Below, in pieces: positions 51,628 through 60,394 of a stretch of 64,000 bases of DNA; positions within the stretch are counted from its first letter, which is position 1, and the number at the start of each line of letters is the position of its first letter. The notes under the pieces were generated by a model. The model was not told the origin of the DNA and did no database searches. It saw only the letters and a program-made list of their open reading frames with translations. The DNA comes from G963720515 sp963720515 (lineage in GTDB: Bacteria; Actinomycetota; Thermoleophilia; Gaiellales; Gaiellaceae), in the NCBI GenBank assembly GCA_963720515.1, contig OY970397.1:1922001-1986000 (forward strand). Direction: 5' to 3'. The position numbers were made by a program, and so were the translations under genes.

Positions 51628-52483
51628 GCACGGGCTCCTGCGGGAGCTCGAGCGGCGCGGCCTCGCGCGCGACATCGGCGACGACGGCGCGCAGCTCGGC
51701 GCCGGCCGGGTCGTCACGCAGGACATTCTCGTCGAGGGCGTCCACTTCCGGCTCGACTGGACCTCCTGGCGCGATCTCGGCTACAAGGCCGCCGCAGTCA
51801 ACCTGAGCGACCTCGCGGCGATGGGGGCCGAGCCCGACGCGCTGCTCGTCTCGCTCGGGGCGCCGCCCGAGACCGAGGCAGACGACGTGCTCGCGCTCTA
51901 CGAGGGGCTGAACGAGCCGGGCGTCCCGGTGGTCGGCGGTGACACGAGCGCGTCCGAGAAGCTCGCGGTCGTCGTGACCGCGCTCGGGCGCTCGGACCGC
52001 GTGCCGGGCCGAGCGGGCGCACGACCGGGCGACGTCCTCGTGGTGACGGGCGCGTTGGGCGGATCCGCCGCCGGGCACTTTGTGTTGCATCACTCGCTCA
52101 CGGGGTTCGACGCGCTGGTCGAGCGCCACCGCCGCCCGCCCTTGCGCCTGGAGGCGGGCCAGGTGCTCGCGCCGACCGCGCACGCGCTCATGGACCTCTC
52201 GGACGGGATCGCCGCCGACGCGGCGCGCATGGCGGAGCAGTCCGGCTGCCGGCTCGTCGTCGAGGTCGAGCGCCTCCCGCTCGAGCCGGACCTGCCCGAG
52301 AGCGACGAGCCGTTCTGGACGCAGGGCGAGGACTACGAGCTCCTGGCCGCGCTCGACCCGGCCGACCCGCTCGTCGAGCGGTTCACGGTCGTCGGTCGCT
52401 GCGAGGAGGGCGAGGGCGTCGCTCTCCTTCGGGACGGAGCGCCGCTCGACGTCTCGGGCTGGGAGCATTTCGCGACGACGTGA
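51605..52483 (+). CDS. thiL: Thiamine-monophosphate kinase
   Basis: A 292-residue PurM-fold kinase making TPP from thiamin phosphate. It shows DIGDDGAQLG, TQDILVEGVHFRLDWTSWRD (metal/ATP site), YKAAAVNLSDLAAMGAEP, GGDTSASEKL, MDLSDGIAADAARMA and QGEDYELL. The TTG at 51605 inside the end of thiD gives the standard N-terminus. No better start is available. Confidence 0.92.
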   Translation: MRLSDLGEHGLLRELERRGLARDIGDDGAQLGAGRVVTQDILVEGVHFRLDWTSWRDLGYKAAAVNLSDLAAMGAEPDALLVSLGAPPETEADDVLALYEGLNEPGVPVVGGDTSASEKLAVVVTALGRSDRVPGRAGARPGDVLVVTGALGGSAAGHFVLHHSLTGFDALVERHRRPPLRLEAGQVLAPTAHALMDLSDGIAADAARMAEQSGCRLVVEVERLPLEPDLPESDEPFWTQGEDYELLAALDPADPLVERFTVVGRCEEGEGVALLRDGAPLDVSGWEHFATT

Positions 52484-52572
52484 GCCCGCCCCGGCCGGGG
52501 TCGAGCTCACGCACGCGTCTGGGGACGAAGTCGTGATGCATCAGTGTCGGGGTCGGGCCCCGCCGGCCGTAC

Positions 52573-53529
52573 TCAGGCGACGTCGCGGGCGTGCTCGAGC
52601 CGGCGCTGGTTCCAGCGCGTCGCGGCGCTCGCGCGGGCGAACGAGTGGAGCGCGCGCTCGTCCACCGTGAGGATCACGGGGCCGTGGACGATCAGCTCGT
52701 CGTGCGCCCGCTCCTTCAGGAGATCCGGGAAGAAGTTCTCGGCCAGCCACTCGCGTCCCGGCGCGACCGTCGCGCGGATGGTGACGCGGACGAGCGCGGG
52801 TGAGAGCTCCTCGATCTGCTCGATCCAGGGGCGGCGGATGAAGGTCGTCGGGCCCTCCGGGACCATGAGCCCCACCGCCTCGACCAGATCCTCGCCGTCG
52901 GCGCGGTCGGAGACGAAGAGCTCGAGCGCGAACTCCTTCGCGCCGGACGGGATCACGCGCACCGCGGTGATGGACGAGTTGTTCACGTTGATGACCTCGC
53001 CGGTGACCGTGCGGAGCTGCGTGCGCCGGAGCGAGAGGTCCTCGACGACGCCCTGGAGTTCCTGGTTCGCGTGGATGACGATCGTGTCGCCGACCGAGTA
53101 CCAGCTCTCCACGAACATCGCGAAGCCGGCCACCACGTCGATGAGGAACCGCTGCGCGATGAACGCTGCGACGAGGACGGCGAACACGCCGCCGGCGATC
53201 GTGGCGAGGCGGTCGACGCCGCCCGTGACCTGCGCGATCGAGAGGATCCCGGCGATCGCGAAGGCGACGTAGGCGATCGAGGTCCGGACGATGGCGACCG
53301 ACGTCTCGCGCCGCTTAAGGGTGGCGATCTTCTCGCTGAGCCGTAGCTCCTCGACGTCCGCCTGACGGCGGTCGTGCCACGTGAGAACGCGTGCCGCGAT
53401 CGCCGCGGCCGCGCGCGCGACGACCCACGCCGCCGCGAAGAGGAGCACGATCACGACGGCGCGCCCCACCGGAGAGGACAGGGGCGTGTGGTCGTTCAGG
53501 AAGTTGATGAGCCGATCGAGCATGGTCAC
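52573..53529 (-). CDS. MscS-family mechanosensitive ion channel (second copy)
   Basis: A 318-residue membrane protein. An N-terminal helix (about 22-45), two more helices (about 80-120) and the pore helix GGVFAVLVAAFIAQRFLIDV precede the beta domain (YSVGDTIVIHANQELQGVVED, NSSITAVRVIP) and an alpha/beta C-terminus. It is longer and divergent from the copy at 434-1183, with an extra cytoplasmic loop (RRQADVEELRLSEKIATLKR). It is convergent with thiL; the 89 bp between contain the palindrome CCCCGGCCGGGG. Confidence 0.88.
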   Translation of the reverse strand: MTMLDRLINFLNDHTPLSSPVGRAVVIVLLFAAAWVVARAAAAIAARVLTWHDRRQADVEELRLSEKIATLKRRETSVAIVRTSIAYVAFAIAGILSIAQVTGGVDRLATIAGGVFAVLVAAFIAQRFLIDVVAGFAMFVESWYSVGDTIVIHANQELQGVVEDLSLRRTQLRTVTGEVINVNNSSITAVRVIPSGAKEFALELFVSDRADGEDLVEAVGLMVPEGPTTFIRRPWIEQIEELSPALVRVTIRATVAPGREWLAENFFPDLLKERAHDELIVHGPVILTVDERALHSFARASAATRWNQRRLEHARDVA

Positions 53530-53600
53530 GTCGAAGCTAGCGAGAGCTTCGGGGCCTGCGCCACCGATCGAGACCCCTGCGGACGCGGGTTAGCGCGTTC

Positions 53601-53939
53601 TTAACCCGGCGCGGGTGCGAGCCACTGTTCCCACGCGCCTTCGTAGTGGCTGCGCGGGCGGGCGCCGATGACCGTGTCCCTCGCCTCGCCGCCCTCGAAG
53701 AGGGTCACCATGGGGATCGAGAGGACGCTGAAGCGGGCGGCGGTCTGCGGGTTCTCGTCCACGTTCATCTTCGCGAACGTCACCCGGTCGCCGTGGTCGA
53801 CGGACATCTCGTCGAGGATCGGCTCGATCATCCGGCACGGGCCGCACCAGGGGGCCCAGAAGTCCACCACGACCGGCTTCGAGGCCTGGAGGACCTCCTG
53901 CTCGAAGTTCTCGTCGGTGAGCTGGAGCATGTCGGACAC
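53601..53939 (-). CDS. trxA: Thioredoxin
   Basis: A 112-residue cytoplasmic thiol-disulfide oxidoreductase with the active site WAPWCGPCRM (Cys32/Cys35), cis-Pro in SIPMVTLFEGG and the expected length. It is co-directional with mscS downstream and with the glycosyltransferase upstream. Confidence 0.94.
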   Translation of the reverse strand: MSDMLQLTDENFEQEVLQASKPVVVDFWAPWCGPCRMIEPILDEMSVDHGDRVTFAKMNVDENPQTAARFSVLSIPMVTLFEGGEARDTVIGARPRSHYEGAWEQWLAPAPG

Positions 53940-53960
53940 GACGGCGGAATATACCGACGG

Positions 53961-54699
53961 CTACAGCCGTCCCGTCAGGGCAGCGACCCGAAGCGCCGGC
54001 ACCTTGACGATCGCCTCCCCCACGATGCCGCGGCTCATCTTGGAGCTGCCTTCCTCGCGATCCGTGAACGTGATCGGCACCTCGACGACGCGGAAGCCCT
54101 TGCGGAGCGCCCGGTAGACCGTCTCGATCTGGAACGCGTAGCCCTTCGACTCGATCCGGTCGAGGTCGATCGCCTCGAGCACCGCGCGGCGGTAGCATTT
54201 AAACCCCGCGGTCGAGTCGCGGACGCGCATGCCGAGGAGGACCTGCGCGTAGAGGCACCCGAGGCGGCTGACCGCCCGGCGGACGAGGCCCCAGTTGCCG
54301 ACGCCGCCGCCCTCCACGTACCTCGAGCCGATCGCGACGTCGGCGTCTCTCGGTCGCCGCGACGAGGCGCGGCACGTCGGCCGGGTCGTGCGAGAAGTCG
54401 CAGTCCATCTCCATGACGAGCCCGGCGTCTCCGGCAAGCACGCGCTCGAAGCCCGCGAGGTAGGCGGGGCCGAGGCCCTCCTTGCGCTCGCGGTGGAGGA
54501 CGGAGACCCAGTCGAGCTCGGCGGCGAGGGTGTCGGCGAGCGCGCCCGTCCCATCCGGCGAGTGGTCGTCGATCACGAGGACGGAGCCGTCGAGCCCGTT
54601 CGCGGCGAAGACCTCGCCGAGCGCGCGCACCATGGCCTCGACGTTCTCGCGCTCGTTGTAGGTCGGAAGGCAGATGGCGAGCCGCACGCTGCATATCAT
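53961..54699 (-). CDS. GT2 polyprenol-monophosphomannose synthase-like glycosyltransferase, frame interrupted
   Basis: A dolichol-phosphate-mannose synthase-type enzyme that transfers a sugar from a nucleotide donor to polyprenyl phosphate. The first frame has LAICLPTYNERENVEAMVRA, VIDDHSPDGTG and MEMDCDFSHDP (DxD). At about 54337-54352 one base must be skipped to continue into DADVAIGSRYVEGGGVGNWG and STAGFKCYRRAVLEAIDL. The corrected length is about 245 residues, without the C-terminal membrane domain of longer homologues. Start ATG 54699 or GTG 54687; it is divergent from polX. Confidence 0.87.
54694..54699 (+). promoter_or_regulatory. Leaderless promoter of the polX operon
   Basis: TATCAT followed by seven bases and the polX ATG at 54707. 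The box overlaps the start codon of the divergent glycosyltransferase. Confidence 0.45.
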
Positions 54700-54706
54700 C
54701 GCCCCG

Positions 54707-56437
54707 ATGGCGGCGGATCCCGTCCTTCCCACCAATGCCGCGCTCGCCGAGCAGTTCGAGCTCCTCGCCGACATGCTCGAGCTGGACGGCGCCGACGCGT
54801 TTCGCCTGTCGGCCTACCGGCGCGCCGCCTCGCGCATCCGCGAGTCCGCCGCGCCGGTCGCACAGCTCGCGATCGACGGGAAGGCGACGCAGATCCCAGG
54901 GATCGGCTCGACCATCGAGGGCAAGATCGTCGAGTACTCGGAGACGGGCGACTTGCGGGCGCTCGCGAAGCTCCGCGACAAGCTCCCGACGGGGCTCGTG
55001 GACGTCATGCACGTGCCCGGTCTCGGCCCGAAGACCGCGCGGCTCGTCTGGGCCGAGCTCGGGGTCACGTCGGTGGACGAGCTGCGGGTCGCGGCCGAGA
55101 CCGAGCGGCTCCGCGAGCTTCCCGGACTCGGCGCGAAGACGGAGGAGCGCGTGCTCGCCGCCCTCGCGAAGCCGGCCGCGAAGAAGAGCGACGAGGCCGG
55201 GCGGGTCCTCCTCGGCCGCGTGCTGCCGGTCGTGCGCGAGGTCGTCGCCGAGCTGGCCGAGCACCCCGCGTGCGTCCGTGTCTCGGAGGCGGGCAGCGCG
55301 CGCCGCCGCTGCGAGACGAGCCGCGACATCGACTTCATCGCGACCTCGACCGACGCGCCGGCGCTGATCGCGCACTTCGTCGGCCTCGCCCGCGTCGCCG
55401 AGGTCGCCGCGCACGGCCCGACGAAGGCGACGGTCACGACCTACGACGGCTTTCGGCTCGACCTCCGCGTCGTCCCACCCGAGGCCTACGGGAACCTGCT
55501 CCAGCACTTCACCGGGTCGAAGGACCACAACGTCGCGCTCCGCGAGGCCGCCGTGAAGGAGGGGCTCTCCGTCTCGGAGTACGGGATCCAGGAAACGGAG
55601 TCGGGCGAGCTCTTCACGTCCGAGGACGAGGCGGCCGTGTACGAGCGGCTCGGCTACGCGTGGATCCCGCCCGAGCTCCGCGAGAACCGCGGCGAGCTCG
55701 AGGCCGCGCGGCGGGGCGAGCTGCCGGCGCTCGTCGAGCTCGGCGACGTGAAGGGCGACCTGCACATGCACACGACCTGGTCGGACGGGCGCGCCTCGCT
55801 CGACGAGATGGTGGCGGCGGCGCAGGCGCTCGGCCGCAAGTACATCGCGATCTGCGATCACGCACGGCGGCTCAGGGACGGGAACCTCGAGCGCCAGGCG
55901 GCCGAGATCGCGGCGGCGAACGAGCGCGCGAAGGGGATCGAGATCCTCCGCGGCGTCGAGGTGGACATCCGGCGCGACGGGTCGCTCGACATGGACGACG
56001 AGGCGCTCGCCGGGCTCGACTGGGTCATGGCCTCGATCCACTCCGGCTTCGACGCGCCGCGCGACGAGCTGACGAAGCGCGTGCTCGCCGCGCTCGACCA
56101 CCCGCACGTGGACTGCATCGGCCACCCGACCGGCCGGAAGATCTCGCGGCGGCCGCCCTACGACCTCGACTTCGACGCGGTCTTCGCGCGTGCGGTGGAG
56201 ACCGGGACGTTCCTCGAGATCAACTCGCAGCCAGACCGGCTCGATCTGCGCGACTCGCTCGCGCGCGCCGCGGTCGAGGCCGGGGTCAAGATCGTCGTCT
56301 CGACCGACGCGCACCGGATCCACGAGCTCGAGAACATGGAGCTCGGCGTCTTCCAGGCGCGCCGCGGCTGGCTCACGAAGGACGACGTCGTGAACACGCG
56401 CACGTGGGCGCAGGTGCGGAAGCTCAAGAAGCCGTGA
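54707..56437 (+). CDS. polX: DNA polymerase X family protein with PHP domain
   Basis: A 576-residue repair polymerase. The N-terminal helical/HhH region (about 10-150; IPGIGSTIEGKIVEY, VPGLGPKTARLVW, LPGLGAKTEERVL) precedes the nucleotidyltransferase core with the metal-binding pair in RDIDFIA and the third Asp in FRLDLRVV. A PHP domain follows (about 350-570: GDLHMHTTWSDGRASL, ICDHARRL, MASIHSGFD, IGHPTGRKIS, VSTDAHRIHEL), which carries 3'-5' exonuclease in homologues. The stop overlaps the decarboxylase GTG. Confidence 0.93.
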   Translation: MAADPVLPTNAALAEQFELLADMLELDGADAFRLSAYRRAASRIRESAAPVAQLAIDGKATQIPGIGSTIEGKIVEYSETGDLRALAKLRDKLPTGLVDVMHVPGLGPKTARLVWAELGVTSVDELRVAAETERLRELPGLGAKTEERVLAALAKPAAKKSDEAGRVLLGRVLPVVREVVAELAEHPACVRVSEAGSARRRCETSRDIDFIATSTDAPALIAHFVGLARVAEVAAHGPTKATVTTYDGFRLDLRVVPPEAYGNLLQHFTGSKDHNVALREAAVKEGLSVSEYGIQETESGELFTSEDEAAVYERLGYAWIPPELRENRGELEAARRGELPALVELGDVKGDLHMHTTWSDGRASLDEMVAAAQALGRKYIAICDHARRLRDGNLERQAAEIAAANERAKGIEILRGVEVDIRRDGSLDMDDEALAGLDWVMASIHSGFDAPRDELTKRVLAALDHPHVDCIGHPTGRKISRRPPYDLDFDAVFARAVETGTFLEINSQPDRLDLRDSLARAAVEAGVKIVVSTDAHRIHELENMELGVFQARRGWLTKDDVVNTRTWAQVRKLKKP

Positions 56438-57744
56438 CGGGCGACTTCCGAAGCGACGGGCAGCTCGCCGTCGAATGGGTCGCGACCTACCTCGAGTCGC
56501 TGCGCGAGCTCCCCGTGCGCGCGCAGGTCGAGCCGGGCGAGGTGCGGGCGAAGCTCCCTGCGGCGCCGCCCGAGCAGGGCGAGCCGTTCGAGGCGGTGCT
56601 CCGCGACCTCGACGAGGTGATCGTCCCTGGCACGACGCACTGGAACCATCCGCGCTTCTTCGCGTACTTCGCGATCACGGGATCGGAGCCGGGCATCCTC
56701 GCCGAGCTCCTCTCGGCCGCCTTCAACGTGAACGCGATGCTCTGGCGCACCGGACCGGCCGCGACCGAGCTCGAGGAGCTCGTCTGCGACTGGCTCATCG
56801 ACCTGCTCGGGCTCCCGGCGGGCCTGCACGGCCACATCGAGGACACGGCGTCCACGTCCACGCTGGCCGCGCTCGCGGCGGCGCGCGTGCTGCGCCCCGA
56901 CGGCGCGGTCGTCTGCTCGGAGCACACACACTCGTCGGTGGACAAGGCGGCGCGGATCCTCGACCTGGAGCTTCGCAAGGTCCCGGTGGACGCGGAGTTC
57001 CGGATGGACGTGGACGCACTGGGCGACGCGGTCGAGGGCGCCGCGGCGGTCGTCGCGACGGTCGGGACGACGTCGACCACCTCCGTCGACCCGGTCCCGG
57101 CAATCGCGGCGGTGTGCGCGGAGCACGGTGCGTGGCTCCACGTGGACGCCGCCTATGCCGGCTCGGCGATGGTCTGCCCGGAGCTCCGCGGCGCGATCGC
57201 GGGCGTCGAGCGCGCGGACTCGCTCGTCGTGAACCCGCACAAGTGGATGTTCACGCCGGTGGACTGCTCCGTCCTCTTCACGCGGCGCCCGGAGGTGCTC
57301 CGCGACGCGTTCAGCCTCGTGCCCGAGTACCTCCGCACCGGCGTCGAGGACGTGACGAATCTCATGGACTACGGACCCGCGCTCGGCCGGCGGTTCCGCT
57401 CGCTCAAGCTCTGGACGGTCATCCGCTGCTACGGGCGCGACGGCCTCCAGGCGCTCATCCGCGAGCACGTGCGGCTCGCGCAGCTCTTCGCGTCCTGGGT
57501 CGAGGCCGAGCCCGGCTGGGAGGTCGCGGCGCCGCACCCGTTCTCTGTCGTGTGCTTCCGGCGCGACGCATCCGACGAGGAGAACGAGGCGCTCATGGAG
57601 CGGGTGAATGCGACCGGCGAGGCGTACCTCTCGCACACGAAGCTCGGCGGCCGGTACGTGATGCGGCTCGCGATCGGGAACACACGGACGACCGAGGCCG
57701 ACGTCGCCCATGCCTGGGCGCTGCTGCGCGAGGCGGCCGCGTGA
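56434..57744 (+). CDS. Aromatic-L-amino-acid decarboxylase-like PLP enzyme
   Basis: A 436-residue group II PLP decarboxylase. WNHPRFFAYF and the TGPAATELEELVCDWLIDLLGLP segment are typical of AADC-like enzymes. HVDAAYAGSAMVCPELR holds the PLP-contacting Asp, and NPHKWMFTPVDCS places the Schiff-base Lys at residue 270. The substrate (Trp, Tyr, Phe or another) cannot be read here. It is coupled by GTGA overlaps to both polX and the epimerase gene. Confidence 0.88.
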   Translation: MTGDFRSDGQLAVEWVATYLESLRELPVRAQVEPGEVRAKLPAAPPEQGEPFEAVLRDLDEVIVPGTTHWNHPRFFAYFAITGSEPGILAELLSAAFNVNAMLWRTGPAATELEELVCDWLIDLLGLPAGLHGHIEDTASTSTLAALAAARVLRPDGAVVCSEHTHSSVDKAARILDLELRKVPVDAEFRMDVDALGDAVEGAAAVVATVGTTSTTSVDPVPAIAAVCAEHGAWLHVDAAYAGSAMVCPELRGAIAGVERADSLVVNPHKWMFTPVDCSVLFTRRPEVLRDAFSLVPEYLRTGVEDVTNLMDYGPALGRRFRSLKLWTVIRCYGRDGLQALIREHVRLAQLFASWVEAEPGWEVAAPHPFSVVCFRRDASDEENEALMERVNATGEAYLSHTKLGGRYVMRLAIGNTRTTEADVAHAWALLREAAA

Positions 57745-58716
57745 AGGTCACGGCGGTCGACTACCACACCGCCGGCGAGCCCTTCCGGATCGTGACCGGC
57801 GGCGTCGAGCCGCTCGAGGGTCGCACGATCCTCGAGAAACGGCGCTTCGCCGCGGAGCGGGTGGACGCGGTGCGGCGGCTCCTCGTGAACGAGCCGCGCG
57901 GGCACGCGGACATGTACGGCTGCTTCGTCACGGAGCCCGAGGACTCGGGCGCGGATCTCGGCGTCGTCTTCTTCCACAACGCGGGGTACTCCACGGCGTG
58001 CGGGCACGGGACGATCGCACTCGCGACCTGGGCGATCGACGAGGGGCTGGTGGCCTCGCGGGAGCCGGAGACCGAGCTGATCGTGGACGTCCCCTCCGGG
58101 CGGCTGCCCGTCTTCGCGTCGGTGCGGGACGGCCGGGTCGAGCGTGTGCGCTTCCGGAACGTGCCGGCCTGGATCTTCGCCGAGGGCGTCGACGGGGGCG
58201 GGGTCGAGGTGGACATCGCGTACGGCGGGGCCTTCTACGCGTCGGTGGCCGTGTCCGAGCTCGGGCTCGCGGTTGACGCGTACGTCGCTTCCGAGGCTCA
58301 TCGAGGCGGGCCGCGAGATCAAGCGGGCGATCGAGGCGGAGCACGAGGTCGTCCATCCCGACGAGCCGGAGATCCGCGGGATCTACGGCGTGATCTTCTG
58401 GCAGCCGGAGGGCGGCGACGCGGCCGGGCTCGTCCAGCGCAACGTCACCGTCTTCGCCGACGGCGAGGTGGACCGCTCGCCCTGCGGGAGCGGGACGTCG
58501 GCGCGCCTCGCGCTCCTCGACTCGCGCGGCGAACTCGACCGCGGTGCGACGCTGCGGCACCGGAGCATCGTCGGCACCGAGTTCGAGGCGCACGTCGTGG
58601 ATGTCGTGGAGGCCGGCGTCGTGACCGAGATCGCGGGCTCGGCGTTCCGGACGGGGACGCACGAGTTCACGCTCGACCCGGCCGACGAGCTCGGCACCGG
58701 GTTCCTGCTGCGCTAG
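57741..58716 (+). CDS. Proline racemase-family enzyme (4-hydroxyproline epimerase-like), frame interrupted
   Basis: A cofactor-independent epimerase of about 324 residues after correction. AVDYHTAGEPFRIVTGG begins the fold; the first catalytic cysteine is Cys87 in YSTACGHGT, and the second is in DRSPCGSGTSA. Two cysteines argue for epimerase/racemase rather than the Thr-containing 3-hydroxyproline dehydratase. At about 58274-58290 one base must be skipped between AVDA and SLPRLIEAGREIKRAIEA. The stop overlaps the convergent otsB stop. Confidence 0.86.
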
Positions 58717-59445
58717 AGCTCGCGGAGCAGGTCCGCGAGCTCTACGGGCGAGTCCACCGTGAGGTCGGCCTCGTTCGTGAGGTCGTCCGGGCCCTCCTCC
58801 GACGCGACCGCGATGCACACCGCGTGCTCGAGCCCGGCGGCGCGGAGGCCCGCGAAGGCGTCGAGGTCGGTGGCGTCGTCGCCCGCGTAGAGGCCGCGGG
58901 TCGCGCCGGACTCGGCGAGGAGCGTTCGGACAGCGGTGCCCTTGTCGGCGTCCACCGGCGGGCGGATCTCGAGCACCTTGCGGCCCCACCGGGGCACGAG
59001 GCCGGCGGCCTCGGCGCGGCGGGCGACGTCCTCGAGCTTGCGCTCGCGCAGCGGCCTGGTCGCCCGCCTCGCGGAAGTGGTACGAGAGCGAGAGGCCCTT
59101 GTCCTCGACCGGAAGGGCGACCTCGTCGCGAAAGGCAGCGATCCGCGACGCGAGCGCCTCAGCCTCGGGCGCGAGCTCGAGCCCGTGGTTCCCGACGATG
59201 CGGATCCCGGGAACGCCGACGAGCCTCGCCGCGTCCGGCCCGGCCCGGCCGCTCACGCAGGCGACGAGGAGGTAGGTGTCGGCGAGCCGTTGCAGCTCGG
59301 CGCGTGTCTCCTCGGGGATCGCCGAGAGCTCGGGCCGTGCGACGATCGGTGCGAGCGTCCCGTCTACGTCGAGGATGAGCGCGCTGCGTTCCGGCGCCTC
59401 CGCAAGCCGTGCGAGCAGTCGCGCGTGAGTCGGGTCCACCGGCAT
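58713..59445 (-). CDS. otsB: Trehalose-6-phosphate phosphatase, frame interrupted
   Basis: HAD phosphatase that releases trehalose. Motif I ALILDVDGTLAPIV at residues 22-35, VSGRAGPDAARL, VGNHGLEL, then a required one-base skip at about 59048-59066 before VARRAEAAGLVPRWGRKVLE, RPPVDADKGTAVRTLL and GDDATDLDAFAGL (motif IV). The corrected length is about 243 residues, normal for OtsB. otsA is not in the window. Its promoter carries the repeated element at 59477-59575. Confidence 0.88.
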
Positions 59446-59476
59446 GCGCGTATTGCAACAGATAGACGCGTGCGTG

Positions 59477-59575
59477 CCCCACCCAAGGGTGGGGATCGAT
59501 CCGCCCGCCACCCGCTGTGAGCGTATCGCCGAAATCCGCGTGTGTCTGTGCCGGAGCCGTGCCGAGTTCGTGCCG
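59477..59575 (-). repeat. Regulatory element copy 1, upstream of otsB
   Basis: Reading toward otsB: three GGCAC repeats with exact 11-bp period (59570, 59559, 59548 on plus), a 53-bp core with TACGCT as -10-like box, and the palindrome CCCCACCC-AA-GGGTGGGG at 59477-59494, 32 bases before the ATG. A second copy lies at 63356-63441 in the same orientation to its gene; the cores match at 45 of 53 positions by hand count. Confidence 0.62.
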
Positions 59576-59608
59576 ATCGCTCCACACGAGACCCATGGGA
59601 GACCCTCG

Positions 59609-59614
59609 TAGGAT
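59609..59614 (+). promoter_or_regulatory. Leaderless promoter of the TSUP genes
   Basis: TAGGAT followed by six bases and the GTG at 59621. Confidence 0.42.
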
Positions 59615-59620
59615 GACCGC

Positions 59621-59990
59621 GTGGCCCGTGCGCTTCCCTCGGTCGCACTCCTCGCCGGGATCGGGATCGCGGGCGGCTTCTTCGGGGCGCTCTTCGGCGT
59701 CGGCGGCGGGATCATCGTCGTCCCGCTGCTGATCGCCGCCGCAGGGTTCGGCCCGCGCGAGGCGGCGGGAACCTCGCTTGCGGTCATCGGCTTCACGGCG
59801 GTCTTCGGGATGCTCGCGTTTGCCGCCCTCGGCGAGGTGCACTGGCGCGACGCGGCGCTCGTCGGCGCGCCAGCCGCCCTCGGCACGCTCTGCGGGCATC
59901 TGGCTTCAGCGGCGGGTCTCGTCGCGGTTCCTCGTCCTCGCCTTCGCCGCGTTCATCGTCGTCGTCGCGATCCGGCTGCTGCTCGAGTGA
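59621..59990 (+). CDS. TSUP-family transporter, N-terminal half gene, frame interrupted
   Basis: Membrane protein of about 122 residues, half of a normal sulfite/anion exporter-like (TauE/SafE) permease. GGFFGALFGVGGGIIVVPLL is the TSUP glycine motif, followed by AAGTSLAVIGFTAVFG. One base must be skipped at about 59890-59900 to continue into WLQRRVSSRFLVLAFAAFIV and the TGA at 59988. Its end overlaps the GTG of the second half gene. Confidence 0.8.
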
Positions 59991-60355
59991 CCGAGATCGC
60001 CCTCGCGCTCGTGCTCGGCCTCGGGGCCGGCGTCCTCTCCGGGCTCTTCGGGGTCGGCGGCGGCATCCTGTTCGTGCCGACGCTCGTGCTCGTGGTGGGA
60101 CTCACCCAGCTCGAGGCCCAGGCGACGTCTCTCGCCGCGATCATCCCCGTCGTCGCCGTCGGCGCGTGGCGCCAGTCCGGCTACGGGAACGTGAACGCTC
60201 GGGCGGCGCTCATCGCCGGGCTCGCGTCGGGCGTCGGTGTGGCCGCCGGCGCCGTGCTCGCGGACTCCCTCTCCGACTCGGTGCTCCGCACGCTCTTCGC
60301 CGTCCTGCTCCTCCTGACCGCCGCACGGCTTGCGTACACGTCCTTGCGCGGGTAG
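59987..60355 (+). CDS. TSUP-family transporter, C-terminal half gene
   Basis: A 122-residue membrane protein repeating the same signature: LGAGVLSGLFGVGGGILFVP, then AQATSLAAIIPVVAVGAWRQ and about four hydrophobic helices. Full TSUP proteins are about 250 residues with two such repeats. Here they are two overlapping genes (GTGA), suggesting a heterodimer, unless a sequence error created the split. Substrate unknown. Confidence 0.84.
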   Translation: MTEIALALVLGLGAGVLSGLFGVGGGILFVPTLVLVVGLTQLEAQATSLAAIIPVVAVGAWRQSGYGNVNARAALIAGLASGVGVAAGAVLADSLSDSVLRTLFAVLLLLTAARLAYTSLRG

Positions 60356-60381
60356 GGGTCGCAGTGCCCGGCGGGTGCCGT

Positions 60382-60387
60382 TACCCT
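60382..60387 (+). promoter_or_regulatory. Leaderless promoter of the M23 peptidase gene
   Basis: TACCCT followed by seven bases and the ATG at 60395. Confidence 0.4.
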
Positions 60388-60394
60388 TGGGCGG

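Noticed and set aside
52484..52572. CCCCGGCCGGGG and nearby short hairpin as a terminator between thiL and mscS
   Set aside because: The palindrome has no loop and the neighbouring stem is only five base pairs; not strong enough to list separately.
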